A stretch of 17,163 nucleotides of DNA from Bacteroidota bacterium (GCA_023400335.1 JAEXFF010000012.1:1-17163); one strand, 5' to 3'; shown: positions 1 through 8,050, counted from the stretch's first letter. The notes: generated by a model from the letters alone, not told the origin. Made by a program: numbers and translations.

Positions 1-704
1 GCTATATACTCTGTAGCGTAATACCGTTCATCGATGAAGGTAATATGTTTCACCTCCGGTAGTAAAGTTTTGATCAATTCCAGATTTTTCCGTAGGGGTA
101 AAGTTTGTATCGTCCCCGTCATATTTACTTCATAACGTTCTAAATCCAAGCCAGATACCCAATAATTTGAAGCGGGAGTCGGTATTAAAGCGTTAAATGT
201 CCCTTTGCTTTGTGGATAATACAATGTATTATTTATAGAATCGTTCACTCCGCATAATATAACGGGTATGTCTCTCCAACTTTCCAATACTTTGGCCAGC
301 GAACGATACATAGCCCACATTTCATCCCCAATAAGAACTAAAGCCTTGGGTTTATGAATTTCATTCGTTTTAAAAACACTTTCTAAACTTAAATCAAACA
401 ATGCTCTGGAAGATTCAACATTGTTTTCGCCAGCTGACTGGAAAATAGCCCGGGCCTTTGCCAATAATCCGTTTCGGGTATATGTATTGTTTGCACTTAA
501 AAAATCGACATAAACTAATGCATCCGGATATTCCGATTTTAAACGGGCCACCATTTTATTTCCAGTCAAAGTTGCCCAGGTAATTTCTTCACTATAAGAG
601 CTAATGATCAGTATATATTTCTGTTCTACCTCTGTGGCCTGTTTGTTTTGTGCAAACCCCAGATTAAAAAGTAATAATAGAAAAAAAAGAGAGCCGTATT
701 TCAT
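1..704 (-). CDS. Secreted sensor protein with ABC-substrate-binding-like domain, probably a histidine kinase N-terminus (3' end cut by window edge)
   Basis: An open frame runs from an ATG at 704 down to the left edge, giving 234 codons without a stop. Residues 1-18 (MKYGSLFFLLLLFNLGFA) look like a signal peptide, so the domain should face the periplasm. The rest resembles the type I periplasmic-binding fold of the neighbouring kinase. Shared stretches are YILIISSYSEE (30-40; kinase YILIVNSHSDD), VLIGDEMWAMYR (123-134; kinase VFIGDEGWMTYR), IPVILCGV (146-153) and a segment near 196-234 (MTG...LIKTLLPEVKHITFI). It starts 55 bases after the stop of the kinase in the same direction with no terminator between, so co-transcription is likely. 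The C-terminal part is outside the window, so a kinase domain is inferred from paralogy only; a stand-alone binding protein remains possible. Confidence 0.75.
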   Translation of the reverse strand, partial: MKYGSLFFLLLLFNLGFAQNKQATEVEQKYILIISSYSEEITWATLTGNKMVARLKSEYPDALVYVDFLSANNTYTRNGLLAKARAIFQSAGENNVESSRALFDLSLESVFKTNEIHKPKALVLIGDEMWAMYRSLAKVLESWRDIPVILCGVNDSINNTLYYPQSKGTFNALIPTPASNYWVSGLDLERYEVNMTGTIQTLPLRKNLELIKTLLPEVKHITFIDERYYATEYI

Positions 705-759
705 ACAAAAAAATATACTTTATTTTTCTCAAATAATATCTATTACGATAAATGATCTC

Positions 760-3444
760 TTATCTGCTCTTTTCCGAAGCAGTAGTTACTTCCACAATTT
801 CCACCGGAAAACGGCACCAAAAAGTTGCTCCTTTTCCTTCTTCAGAATCCACTCCGATTTCCCCTTTTAAATGATGCACAATTGAACGGGCAATAGAAAG
901 TCCTAACCCATAACCGGTAACATGGGTTGACAAACTTACAAAACGGTCGAATATTTCAGTCTGACGGGCTTTAGGTATGCCGATACCCGTATCTGCTACA
1001 TATATATACAATTGTTTATCTTGCAAATGGTATCCTATACGAATTTCTCCTTCCAAAGTAAATTTAAGGGCATTCGAAACAAAATTAGTTATAACCTGTT
1101 TTAAACGAATCCGGTCGGTAGTAATAAAACAATATTCCTGCTTTTCCTGAAAGAGTACATTTACATTTTTCGGGTTTGCTTTTAAACGCGTCTCTGCAAC
1201 AATATTTTCCAATAAATCATTCAGGTCTGTCTCGGTAAAAGAAAAATCGATCGTACCCGCCTCAATTTTTGACAAATCGATAACATCCCCAATTAAACGG
1301 AGCAATGTAGCTGTATTATCTTCAATAAGGGCAGCAAATTGTTGCTTTTCCTCCCGATCCGTACTATTCACTAATAAATCGGCAAATCCGGTGATTGCAT
1401 TCAAAGGCGTACGAATTTCATGCCCCATATTCGCCACAAAAGCACTTTTCAATTGATCGGACTCTTTTATTTTCCGCAATGCCTCTGTTAATTCCAGTTC
1501 CCGCTGCTTTTGTCTGTCAATATTCGAACTCAATTCAGCCACAATAATCCGCCCTTCTTCCGGTGCATATTCTATGACCTGAATCACATAACGTAACCAA
1601 GATATTTTGTGATCCGACCGAAGTACCCGGATGATATCAAAATAAAAATCTTTTTCTCCTTTCCGGACTTTTTCGATAAAACCCAGCAATTTATCCCGGT
1701 CTTCTCTCCAGACATTTTGATAAATATCGGTAAAATCATTTCTTTTTTCTCTACTGAGATTACGGTACCAGGAATCTGTTGCAAAACCGGAACCATCTAA
1801 TAAATTATATTCCGCTACACCCAAAAACGCTGCTCCCATTGCAAATTCAAATACATTCCATATTTTTTCCTTTTTCGTCCTCTCTTTAAAAATATTTGTA
1901 GCATCTATCAATATCAGAAGAATACGGTAAGTATTACTTTCCTTTTCTTCTATATACCGGATAATCATTCGGAAAAAATAAAATTCTTTTTCGTCCTTCT
2001 GCTTTAAGGTAATTGTTTCGTCAACAGGAATCCGGTTTTCAATCTTTTGACGGATTTCTTTTTCACACAAAGGAGAATCCAAAAAATTTTCTACACCCAA
2101 TAATAAAGGATGATTATTTTCCCAGGCAATAACCGCCGGATTTTTTCGTAACAATTTCCCTTTAGCATCCAATAAAAACAATCCGACAGGCATATTTTCA
2201 TAAATAATACTGAACTCTGCATATAATTTTTTATACTGTTCATAAGCCAACCATAACTCCTTACGGTTACTTCTATCCCGCATATAAATAAAAAAAACGA
2301 TCAATCCTATACAAATACAGAGCAAACCGATTAAAATATACCGTTGATATTTTTTGAAAAATCCGGGAGGTATATTGTAATAAACGATCCGATCGGAAGG
2401 TAATAAATGAGGAGATAAACCAAAATGACGAACAGCCTTTTCATTCAGACGTATTTTCATTTCGCCAAATGAAGCAAAGGGTATAGATCCGGCATCTTCT
2501 CCTTTGAGAATCCGGGAAATACGATCGATTACTTCTTCTGTATATACATCCTGATCAAGAAAACAGCCTCCGACGATCACGTCATTCAGCGCATGAACTT
2601 CCTTTAATGTAAAAATCGGAACCGGAAATTTGCGACTAAATAAAGAAGCAAAAGATATATTTTCCTGCTGAGCATTTACCCATTTTGTATACCAATCCTT
2701 ACACAAAACAACAGTATGCGGAGGTAAATGATTGAAAATTCGGGTCAATGTATCTGTATTTACGATATTGTCTTTATAGACCTTTAATTTCAGTTCCGGA
2801 TAAAACCGGCATAATGTCTGTTGAACTTCTTTTACCGTATATTCATCAGAATATATATTTCCGGAAATAAATATCAGCTCCCGGGTATCCGGAAATAATT
2901 TCTGTATCAAGGCTAAAGTGGGTTTTACATTTCCTTCTTCCCATATACCCGTCACCTTAATTTCGCCCCGGGAAGAATCCAACGGTATAAGCTGAGAATC
3001 CTTTACAGAATGTTCTTCAAAGAAAACAGCGTAATCTTTTAAGATTTCTTTTTGCACATTACAAAGGACGACCGGCACCTTTCTCCAGGCTCCCAATCTC
3101 ATCTTCCGGTAAGTCATCCACCCTTCGTCTCCAATAAAAACGATAACTGCCGGACGAATACGATTTTGCAGAAAAATTCCTTGCATTGCATAACGACTGG
3201 CAATCATAGAATTACGTTTATTTGTTGCTACATAATCTACTTTTACAGCCTTGTCAGGAAATAGCTGATTCAAACGCTGACGTATTTTTCGGGCAAATGT
3301 ATACTCCCACATATCGTCATCGCTATGAGAATTCACAATAAGAATATAATTATCTTTATACCGGCTTAATTCCGCTGTTGTTTGTCCCGCTGAAACTTTA
3401 CAAAGAACCGGGAAAAACAAAAAAAGAATCAATACCCTATACAT
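760..3444 (-). CDS. Transmembrane sensor histidine kinase with periplasmic ABC-substrate-binding-like sensor and two PAS-like regions
   Basis: An 894-residue sensor kinase, numbered from the ATG at 3444. A GTG at 3453 would add three residues, but the ATG fits the signal peptide (MYRVLILFLFFPVLCKVSAG) better. Residues ~30-320 form a periplasmic-binding-like ectodomain, followed by one membrane helix at ~369-388 (YILIGLLCICIGLIVFFIYM). Two PAS-like regions follow at ~407-517 and ~532-642. The HisKA domain has the H-box NMGHEIRTPLNAI with the phospho-acceptor at H675. The ATPase domain has an N-box (FVSNALKF, N791), G1 (DTGIGIP, 818-824) and G2 (GYGLGL, 844-849). No receiver domain is fused and no response regulator lies in the window, so its partner is unknown. 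It lies downstream of a YfcC-type carrier and upstream of a sensor paralogue. It has its own candidate promoter, so it may be transcribed with or separately from the carrier. The ligand is not predictable from the sequence. Confidence 0.9.
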   Translation of the reverse strand: MYRVLILFLFFPVLCKVSAGQTTAELSRYKDNYILIVNSHSDDDMWEYTFARKIRQRLNQLFPDKAVKVDYVATNKRNSMIASRYAMQGIFLQNRIRPAVIVFIGDEGWMTYRKMRLGAWRKVPVVLCNVQKEILKDYAVFFEEHSVKDSQLIPLDSSRGEIKVTGIWEEGNVKPTLALIQKLFPDTRELIFISGNIYSDEYTVKEVQQTLCRFYPELKLKVYKDNIVNTDTLTRIFNHLPPHTVVLCKDWYTKWVNAQQENISFASLFSRKFPVPIFTLKEVHALNDVIVGGCFLDQDVYTEEVIDRISRILKGEDAGSIPFASFGEMKIRLNEKAVRHFGLSPHLLPSDRIVYYNIPPGFFKKYQRYILIGLLCICIGLIVFFIYMRDRSNRKELWLAYEQYKKLYAEFSIIYENMPVGLFLLDAKGKLLRKNPAVIAWENNHPLLLGVENFLDSPLCEKEIRQKIENRIPVDETITLKQKDEKEFYFFRMIIRYIEEKESNTYRILLILIDATNIFKERTKKEKIWNVFEFAMGAAFLGVAEYNLLDGSGFATDSWYRNLSREKRNDFTDIYQNVWREDRDKLLGFIEKVRKGEKDFYFDIIRVLRSDHKISWLRYVIQVIEYAPEEGRIIVAELSSNIDRQKQRELELTEALRKIKESDQLKSAFVANMGHEIRTPLNAITGFADLLVNSTDREEKQQFAALIEDNTATLLRLIGDVIDLSKIEAGTIDFSFTETDLNDLLENIVAETRLKANPKNVNVLFQEKQEYCFITTDRIRLKQVITNFVSNALKFTLEGEIRIGYHLQDKQLYIYVADTGIGIPKARQTEIFDRFVSLSTHVTGYGLGLSIARSIVHHLKGEIGVDSEEGKGATFWCRFPVEIVEVTTASEKSR

Positions 3445-3477
3445 AGAGTTCACTTTTTGTTTATTTAGTGTAAAGTG

Positions 3478-3508
3478 TAAAAGTAAGAATTTAAAATAAT
3501 TTTACAAA
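3478..3508 (-). promoter_or_regulatory. Candidate Bacteroidota promoter for the sensor kinase
   Basis: On the minus strand, TTTG (3508-3505) is followed after exactly 19 bases by TACTTTTA (3485-3478). This is close to the Bacteroidota -33/-7 pattern TTTG-N19-TAnnTTTG, with the last G replaced by A. Transcription would start near 3470, about 25 bases before the kinase ATG. The purN promoter has the same spacing and the same final A. The assignment is by pattern only. Confidence 0.5.
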
Positions 3509-3524
3509 TCCAGTTTCTTCTTTA

Positions 3525-5135
3525 TTAAAATCCGTCTAACGGAAAAATTACGGTAGGAATAAGTAAAATAAATCCCAATAGGATAAATACAATCAGAAAA
3601 CGGAAAAACCATTTCACCCATATTTCATAAGGGACTCTGGCTATTCCCAAAGCTCCTATCAATACAGCGGAAGTCGGGGTAATCATATTCGTAAATCCAT
3701 CTCCAAATTGAAAGGCCATCACTGTTGCCTGGCGGGAGATACCGATGACATCTGAAAAGGGAGCCATAATAGGCATCGTCAGGGCCGCCTTTGCCGAACC
3801 GGAAGGAATAACAATATTTATTAAGGTCTGAATCAAATACATCCCTCCGATTGCTATTACTTTTCCGGCATCATTCATCAAAGTTGCCAATCCGTGTAAA
3901 ATAGGATCTATAATCCTTCCATCCTGAAGAATCTGGATAATTCCTCCGGCTAATCCAACGACAATCGCCGCAGACAAAATATCTTTTGCCCCGTCTAAAA
4001 AAGACTGAATTAACTCATTCGCCCCTTTTCCCATAGCAAAACCCGACATAATTCCCATCGCCAGGAATAAAGCAGATATTTCCGTCAAATACCAGCCATA
4101 TCCCATCACTCCTGTAACCAAAAAAACGATTGTGAAACCCAGTATCGTCAAGACGAAAAAATGAAAAGATTTACGCAAACTGAACCAACCGAAAAAAGCA
4201 TACAAAACCGTCAAAACCGGTACAGCATAAATAGCGACCGACGATTCCCCCAAATGTAAGGTAGTTACCGGATAATATACAGAAAATAACCCCAGCGCAC
4301 CTAAAATCAAAAAATATACTATACGGGAAGAAAAAGGCGTCGTATAAATGACCTTCTCTCCTTCTTCAATACTCCTGTTTCTCCAATAATTATCGGCTTC
4401 ATACATACACGAACAAGCCGGATTCCGTTTAACCCGGCCGGCATAAATCAAAACACCTATAATCAAAACAGTGGTCAATATCCCCCAACACAACAACCGA
4501 TAAGTAAAACCTGAAAACAACGGTAAATCGGATAACCCCTGCGCAATTCCAATGGTGAAAGGATTGAGGACAGCCCCGGAAAAACCGACGTGAGCCGCTA
4601 CATAAACCATACAAAGTCCCGTAATAGAATCATATCCCATCCGGATAGCTAAAGGTACAATAATGACAATAAAAGCCAGAGTCTCCTCACTCATACCAAA
4701 TACGGAGCCAAAAAGACTGAACAAAATAATAATCAAAGAAATAACGATATTGTTTACCCCTATATATTTCATAAAACGATACCGTTCAAGCCCTTGGGTA
4801 AAACGCAAAAAAGAAAGGATTCCGACATCTACAGCCTTCCCACTATTCAATATTTGAAAGGCTCCCCCGATAATCAACAAAAAAGCAATAATTCCGGATT
4901 GTTTTTCAAAGCCTTCCATTAAAGAACCAAAGACCTGCCAAGTTTGCGGAGACTGCTCCACCCGGTGAAAAGAATTATCCACGATAACAGTCCGTTTCAC
5001 TCCTTTTACTTCTATTATCTGCCGTTCGTATTCTCCAGCCGGAATGACCCAGGAAAGGATAGCACAAATGAGAATAAGCACGGCTATAATCGTATAAGTA
5101 TGTGGAATTTTTTTCAGTAGAATCATAACACGCAT
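3525..5135 (-). CDS. YfcC family membrane carrier (DcuC/AbgT-like, ion-transporter superfamily)
   Basis: A 536-residue, strongly hydrophobic protein with about a dozen predicted membrane helices, of the YfcC family (related to C4-dicarboxylate carrier DcuC). Family marks are the N-terminal IPHTYT (10-15), WVIPAGEYER at the end of the first helix (29-38), and two half-repeats with polar re-entrant motifs: GFSGAVLNPFTIG (184-196) and PSGSAKAALTMPIMAPFSD (444-462). QFGDGFTNMITPTS (476-489) follows the second. Such proteins are thought to move organic or amino acids across the inner membrane; the substrate here is unknown. The start is uncertain: a TTG at 5138 precedes the ATG used here, and another ATG lies at 5126. 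The gene is divergent from ddh across a 193-base spacer and is followed 80 bases later by the sensor kinase, which suggests that the sensors may monitor the transported solute (inference). Confidence 0.85.
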   Translation of the reverse strand: MRVMILLKKIPHTYTIIAVLILICAILSWVIPAGEYERQIIEVKGVKRTVIVDNSFHRVEQSPQTWQVFGSLMEGFEKQSGIIAFLLIIGGAFQILNSGKAVDVGILSFLRFTQGLERYRFMKYIGVNNIVISLIIILFSLFGSVFGMSEETLAFIVIIVPLAIRMGYDSITGLCMVYVAAHVGFSGAVLNPFTIGIAQGLSDLPLFSGFTYRLLCWGILTTVLIIGVLIYAGRVKRNPACSCMYEADNYWRNRSIEEGEKVIYTTPFSSRIVYFLILGALGLFSVYYPVTTLHLGESSVAIYAVPVLTVLYAFFGWFSLRKSFHFFVLTILGFTIVFLVTGVMGYGWYLTEISALFLAMGIMSGFAMGKGANELIQSFLDGAKDILSAAIVVGLAGGIIQILQDGRIIDPILHGLATLMNDAGKVIAIGGMYLIQTLINIVIPSGSAKAALTMPIMAPFSDVIGISRQATVMAFQFGDGFTNMITPTSAVLIGALGIARVPYEIWVKWFFRFLIVFILLGFILLIPTVIFPLDGF

Positions 5136-5271
5136 CAATTAAATGAGCCTGCAAGATATTAAAAAAGCCAAAAGAACAGAAAATGTTTCCTGATGTACTT
5201 TTTCAAAATCGTTCAAATTCTATACACATCTCCAATAATTGGTTTTAAGATTAACAATGTCCAAAAGGAAT

Positions 5272-5302
5272 TTTGTCGTATAGTGAATAATTCGCAAATT
5301 TG
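5272..5302 (+). promoter_or_regulatory. Candidate promoter for ddh
   Basis: TTTG (5272-5275), 19 bases, then CAAATTTG (5295-5302). This matches TTTG-N19-TAnnTTTG except for the first T of the -7 box. Transcription would start near 5309, leaving a leader of about 20 bases before the ddh ATG at 5329. I found no equally good promoter for the divergent carrier in the same spacer. Confidence 0.5.
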
Positions 5303-5328
5303 TATTCCAAACAAAAAACACTGACAAT

Positions 5329-6225
5329 ATGAAAAAAATTAGAGCTGCCGTCGTAGGATATGGTAACATTGGTAAATACGTATTGGATGCACTTCTTGCA
5401 GCACCGGATTTTGAAGTGGCCGGAATAGTACGCCGGAACATACAAGAAATACCGGAAGAACTGAAAAATTATGAAGTCGTTTCCGATATCCGTAAACTAA
5501 ACACTGTAGATGTAGCTATTCTTTGCACTCCCACACGCAGTGTAAAAAGTTATGCTACAGAAATACTAGCACTGGGAATCAATACAGTAGACAGTTTCGA
5601 TATTCATACCCAAATTCCGGAATTACACCGCTATTTAGAGGAAGTCGCCAAAAAATACAATAAAGTATCTGTTATTTCTGCAGGCTGGGATCCGGGAAGC
5701 GATTCTGTCGTGCGTGCTTTGTTAGAAGCTTGCGCTCCCAAAGGAATTACTTACACCAATTTCGGACCAGGTATGAGTATGGGACATACCGTAGCCGTAA
5801 AAGCAATCGAAGGAGTGAAAGCAGCTTTGTCCATGACAATCCCGACAGGTACCGGTATACATCGGCGCATGGTGTATGTGGAATTAGAAAAGGGACAATC
5901 TTTCGAAGAGATCGCTCAAAAAATTAAAACAGATCCTTATTTTGCAAACGATGAAACCCATGTTTTACAAGTAGAATGCGTAGATGCTTTATTGGATATG
6001 GGACACGGAGTTAATCTGACACGTAAAGGAGTATCGGGAAAAACCCAAAATCAATTATTCGAATTTGATATGAAAATCAATAACCCGGCCCTCACAGGAC
6101 AGATTCTGGTATCGGCAGCCAGGGCAGCTTTACGCCAGCAGCCTGGGTGTTATACCTTAATCGAAATGCCTGTCATCGATATGCTTTACGGGGAACGCAG
6201 TGAATTAATAAAACATCTGGTATAA
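5329..6225 (+). CDS. ddh: meso-Diaminopimelate D-dehydrogenase
   Basis: A 298-residue NADPH-dependent oxidoreductase that converts tetrahydrodipicolinate and ammonia to meso-diaminopimelate in one step. This supplies lysine and the peptidoglycan cross-link residue and bypasses the succinylase/acetylase routes. The N-terminal Rossmann motif GYGNIG is at 10-15. R35-R36 after the second beta strand occupy the place of the arginines that hold the NADPH 2'-phosphate in Corynebacterium Ddh. The substrate-domain landmarks SAGWDPG (117-123), FGPGMSMGH (145-153), IPTGTG (171-176) and MGHGVNLTRKG (224-234) are present, as is the C-terminal AARAALRQQPGCYTLIEM. Length matches the family. The ATG follows a plausible promoter by about 20 bases. 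It appears to be a single-gene transcript, with a hairpin just after its stop. Confidence 0.95.
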   Translation: MKKIRAAVVGYGNIGKYVLDALLAAPDFEVAGIVRRNIQEIPEELKNYEVVSDIRKLNTVDVAILCTPTRSVKSYATEILALGINTVDSFDIHTQIPELHRYLEEVAKKYNKVSVISAGWDPGSDSVVRALLEACAPKGITYTNFGPGMSMGHTVAVKAIEGVKAALSMTIPTGTGIHRRMVYVELEKGQSFEEIAQKIKTDPYFANDETHVLQVECVDALLDMGHGVNLTRKGVSGKTQNQLFEFDMKINNPALTGQILVSAARAALRQQPGCYTLIEMPVIDMLYGERSELIKHLV

Positions 6226-6238
6226 TCAATTTATCCTG

Positions 6239-6265
6239 ATCCCTCTTGAATAAATGAAGAGGGAT
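6239..6265 (+). terminator. Hairpin after ddh, weak candidate terminator
   Basis: A perfect 9-bp stem: ATCCCTCTT (6239-6247) pairs with AAGAGGGAT (6257-6265) around a 9-base loop. It starts 13 bases after the ddh stop codon. The usual T run does not follow directly (the next bases are TGGGTAAATG), so termination could be inefficient or the hairpin may only protect the 3' end. Confidence 0.4.
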
Positions 6266-6406
6266 TGGGTAAATGCAATTCCGTTTATCTTTATTTTGTA
6301 TATATTTTCTGTTCACTTCCACTGAATTACTGCAATTATTTTACCGTTACGAATAAAATACCGGATTTACTTTTTCAATAACAAAACCGGATTCTTTACG
6401 GAACAT

Positions 6407-6437
6407 TTTTATTATCAGGGAAACTTTCGTACTTTCG
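6407..6437 (+). promoter_or_regulatory. Candidate promoter for tsaC-tsaB
   Basis: TACTTTCG (6430-6437) resembles the -7 box TAnnTTTG. TTTT (6407-6410) lies exactly 19 bases upstream in place of TTTG. Transcription would begin near 6445, which makes the ATG at 6499 more comfortable as the start than the one at 6454. A T-rich -33 match is easy to hit by chance, so this is tentative. Confidence 0.35.
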
Positions 6438-6498
6438 CAAGGCTGGAATTACAATGCTATCCGGAAATTTTTTATTCAAAAACGGTCTATACCAACTT

Positions 6499-7071
6499 AT
6501 GGAAGCTAAATTAAAAGAAGAGGTCTTTCAGGCAACTGAGGTTCTCAAACGAGGAGGGATCATCCTGTACCCTACGGATACGATTTGGGGTATCGGCTGT
6601 GATGCCACCGATGCAAAAGCAGTACAACGAATCTATAAACTAAAGCAGAGAGAAGACAATAAATCCATGCTCGTTTTACTGGACGACGCCGGGAAAATCG
6701 CTTCTTATGCAGATGTACCGGAAATTGCACTGCAGCTTATTGAAGTAAGTAACAAACCGACCACCATCATTTATCCGAATGCCCGGAATTTAGCTGCAAA
6801 TCTGATAAATACGGATCAAACCATCGGAATCCGGATCACTGAAGAGCCATTTAGCAAAGCTCTGCTTTTCCGGTTCCGGAAGCCGATCGTTTCTACTTCA
6901 GCCAATATAAGCGGGCAGCCCTCCCCCAGATGTTTTTCCGATATTAGTGAAGAAATTAAAAATGCCGTAGATTACGTCGTGGATTTCCGCCAAACGGAAA
7001 CCAGGCCTTGTAGTCCTTCCAGCATTATTAAACTGGAAATGGACGGAAGTATTCAAATTCTTCGAAAATAA
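6499..7071 (+). CDS. tsaC: L-threonylcarbamoyladenylate synthase (TsaC/YrdC type)
   Basis: A 190-residue YrdC-fold enzyme. It makes threonylcarbamoyl-AMP from threonine, bicarbonate and ATP, the first step in forming t6A at position 37 of ANN-decoding tRNAs. Visible motifs are the N-terminal GGIILYPTDTIWGIGCDA (19-36), KLKQRE...KSM (48-57, the basic KxR substrate-binding segment) and VSTSANISGQPSP (131-143). It lacks the extra C-terminal domain of Sua5, so it is the short TsaC-like form. An ATG at 6454 would add 15 residues (MLSGNFLFKNGLYQL) with no family similarity, so the ATG at 6499 was chosen. It is followed 53 bases later by tsaB, so two genes of one pathway sit together. The YciO subgroup is an alternative, but linkage to tsaB favours t6A synthesis. 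Confidence 0.88.
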   Translation: MEAKLKEEVFQATEVLKRGGIILYPTDTIWGIGCDATDAKAVQRIYKLKQREDNKSMLVLLDDAGKIASYADVPEIALQLIEVSNKPTTIIYPNARNLAANLINTDQTIGIRITEEPFSKALLFRFRKPIVSTSANISGQPSPRCFSDISEEIKNAVDYVVDFRQTETRPCSPSSIIKLEMDGSIQILRK

Positions 7072-7124
7072 ACGCAGAATTTTACAATAAAAATAATTCA
7101 TCTTTACCTCACTTTCGAACAATC

Positions 7125-7811
7125 ATGGCTCTGATCCTCAACATAGAAACTGCAACATCCGTTTGCTCCGTAGCATTAGCTAAAGAGGGAAATATTCTGG
7201 GAATAAAAGAAAATTCAGAAGGTTTAAACCACTCTCTTTTGCTGGGAACATTTATACAGGAACTTTTACAGGAGTGCGCTTTAGAAGCACAAGCCCTGGA
7301 TGCTGTCGCTGTAAGTATGGGACCCGGTTCTTATACCGGTTTACGGATAGGAGTGTCCATGGCGAAAGGGCTTTGTTTCGGCGCCTCCAAGCCTCTTATT
7401 GCGATCAATACACTTCAGGCATTAGCCCGTTCCGTTTCCGGGCAAATTAAAGAAGAAGCTTGGTACTGTCCGATGATTGATGCCCGAAGGATGGAAGTAT
7501 ATACAGCTTTTTTTGACTCAGAAAACCGGACGATGGTAGATACAAAAGCTGAAATCATTGATGAACATTCCTTTTCCGCTATTTTAGCAGCCCATAAAGT
7601 TTACTTCTTCGGAGACGGAAGTGAAAAAATAAAAAATACGTTGATTTCTCCTAACGCCTGTTATTTAAATAACCGAGCTGCTTCCGCTGTACATCTGGCA
7701 GAGATCGCAGAACAAAAATTCAAAGCACAGGAATTTGAAAGTGTTGCTTATTTCGAACCTTTCTATCTTAAAGATTTTATCGCTACTACTCCGAAACATA
7801 AAATTGTTTAA
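7125..7811 (+). CDS. tsaB: tRNA threonylcarbamoyladenosine biosynthesis protein TsaB
   Basis: A 228-residue member of the ASKHA-fold YeaZ/TsaB family. TsaB is a non-catalytic scaffold that binds TsaD and TsaE in the complex that transfers the threonylcarbamoyl group onto A37 of tRNA. Family marks are the N-terminal LNIETATSVCSVAL (5-18), the signature SMGPGSYTGLRIGVSMAKGL (64-83), the PMIDARRMEVYTA segment (116-128) and the C-terminal YFEPFYLKDF (209-218). Length is normal. It lies downstream of tsaC in the same direction. A degenerate -7-like string (CACTTTCG, 7110-7117) precedes it but has no -33 partner, so read-through from the tsaC promoter is the simplest reading. The stop is followed 20 bases later by a large folded element. 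Confidence 0.93.
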   Translation: MALILNIETATSVCSVALAKEGNILGIKENSEGLNHSLLLGTFIQELLQECALEAQALDAVAVSMGPGSYTGLRIGVSMAKGLCFGASKPLIAINTLQALARSVSGQIKEEAWYCPMIDARRMEVYTAFFDSENRTMVDTKAEIIDEHSFSAILAAHKVYFFGDGSEKIKNTLISPNACYLNNRAASAVHLAEIAEQKFKAQEFESVAYFEPFYLKDFIATTPKHKIV

Positions 7812-7831
7812 AAATACCCGCACGGGAAAAC

Positions 7832-7964
7832 ATGCTTTTAATTCCTGAGAAATCCCCCCTGGGAAAACGGAGGGAGATCCTTCGATTCCGGCCGTTCGGA
7901 AAATAAACGGTCTAAAAAGGGAAGTGATAAACCGGATCTCTCCCAGAATCAGGCAAGCATTTTT
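7832..7964 (+). other. Nested inverted-repeat fold in the tsaB-efp spacer, possible structured 3' UTR, terminator or small RNA
   Basis: Four stems nest in order around an inner hairpin. They are ATGCTT 7832-7837 with AAGCAT 7955-7960, CCTGA 7844-7848 with TCAGG 7949-7953, CTGGGA 7859-7864 with TCCCAG 7941-7946, and GAGATCC 7874-7880 with GGATCTC 7934-7940. Inside, TTCCG 7886-7890 pairs with CGGAA 7897-7901. The 3' arms are nearly contiguous, while the 5' arms carry bulges of 6-10 bases. The closing stem runs into TTTTATTTTA, as in an intrinsic terminator. An alternative local hairpin, TCCCCCC 7853-7859 with GGAGGGA 7869-7875, would exclude the two inner stems. The rest of the 303-base spacer (7812-8114) holds a small CCCG-CA-CGGG hairpin (7817-7826) and the efp promoter region and leader. 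Confidence 0.5.
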
Positions 7965-8017
7965 ATTTTAATACGTTTGATCTGATTTTATATCAGTAAA
8001 ATATAGAAAGTTTTTAT

Positions 8018-8025
8018 TATTTTTG
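8018..8025 (+). promoter_or_regulatory. Candidate -7 box for efp
   Basis: TATTTTTG is a perfect TAnnTTTG and is followed by C. No TTTG lies 19-21 bases upstream, so only half of the promoter is recognisable. A second perfect match, TACGTTTG at 7972-7979, also lacks a -33 partner. Starting from the nearer box, the efp leader would be about 83 bases. Confidence 0.35.
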
Positions 8026-8050
8026 CCGCAGAAGAAAAAAGGAATCAAGA

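Noticed and set aside
604..870. An 88-codon plus-strand frame across the junction of the two sensor genes
   Set aside because: It overlaps both minus-strand genes and their 55-base spacer, and its translation has no family resemblance.
3445..3453. GTG at 3453 as start of the sensor kinase
   Set aside because: The ATG three codons later begins directly at the signal peptide and leaves a better-sized leader after the candidate promoter.
6359..6399. Direct repeat CCGGATT at 6361-6367 and 6387-6393 upstream of tsaC
   Set aside because: Seven bases only, and CCGG-containing words are very frequent across the whole window, so chance is the better explanation.
7972..7979. TACGTTTG as the efp promoter
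   Set aside because: A perfect -7 box, but it has no -33 partner and sits just after the tail of the upstream fold. The box at 8018 is nearer to the gene and preferred.
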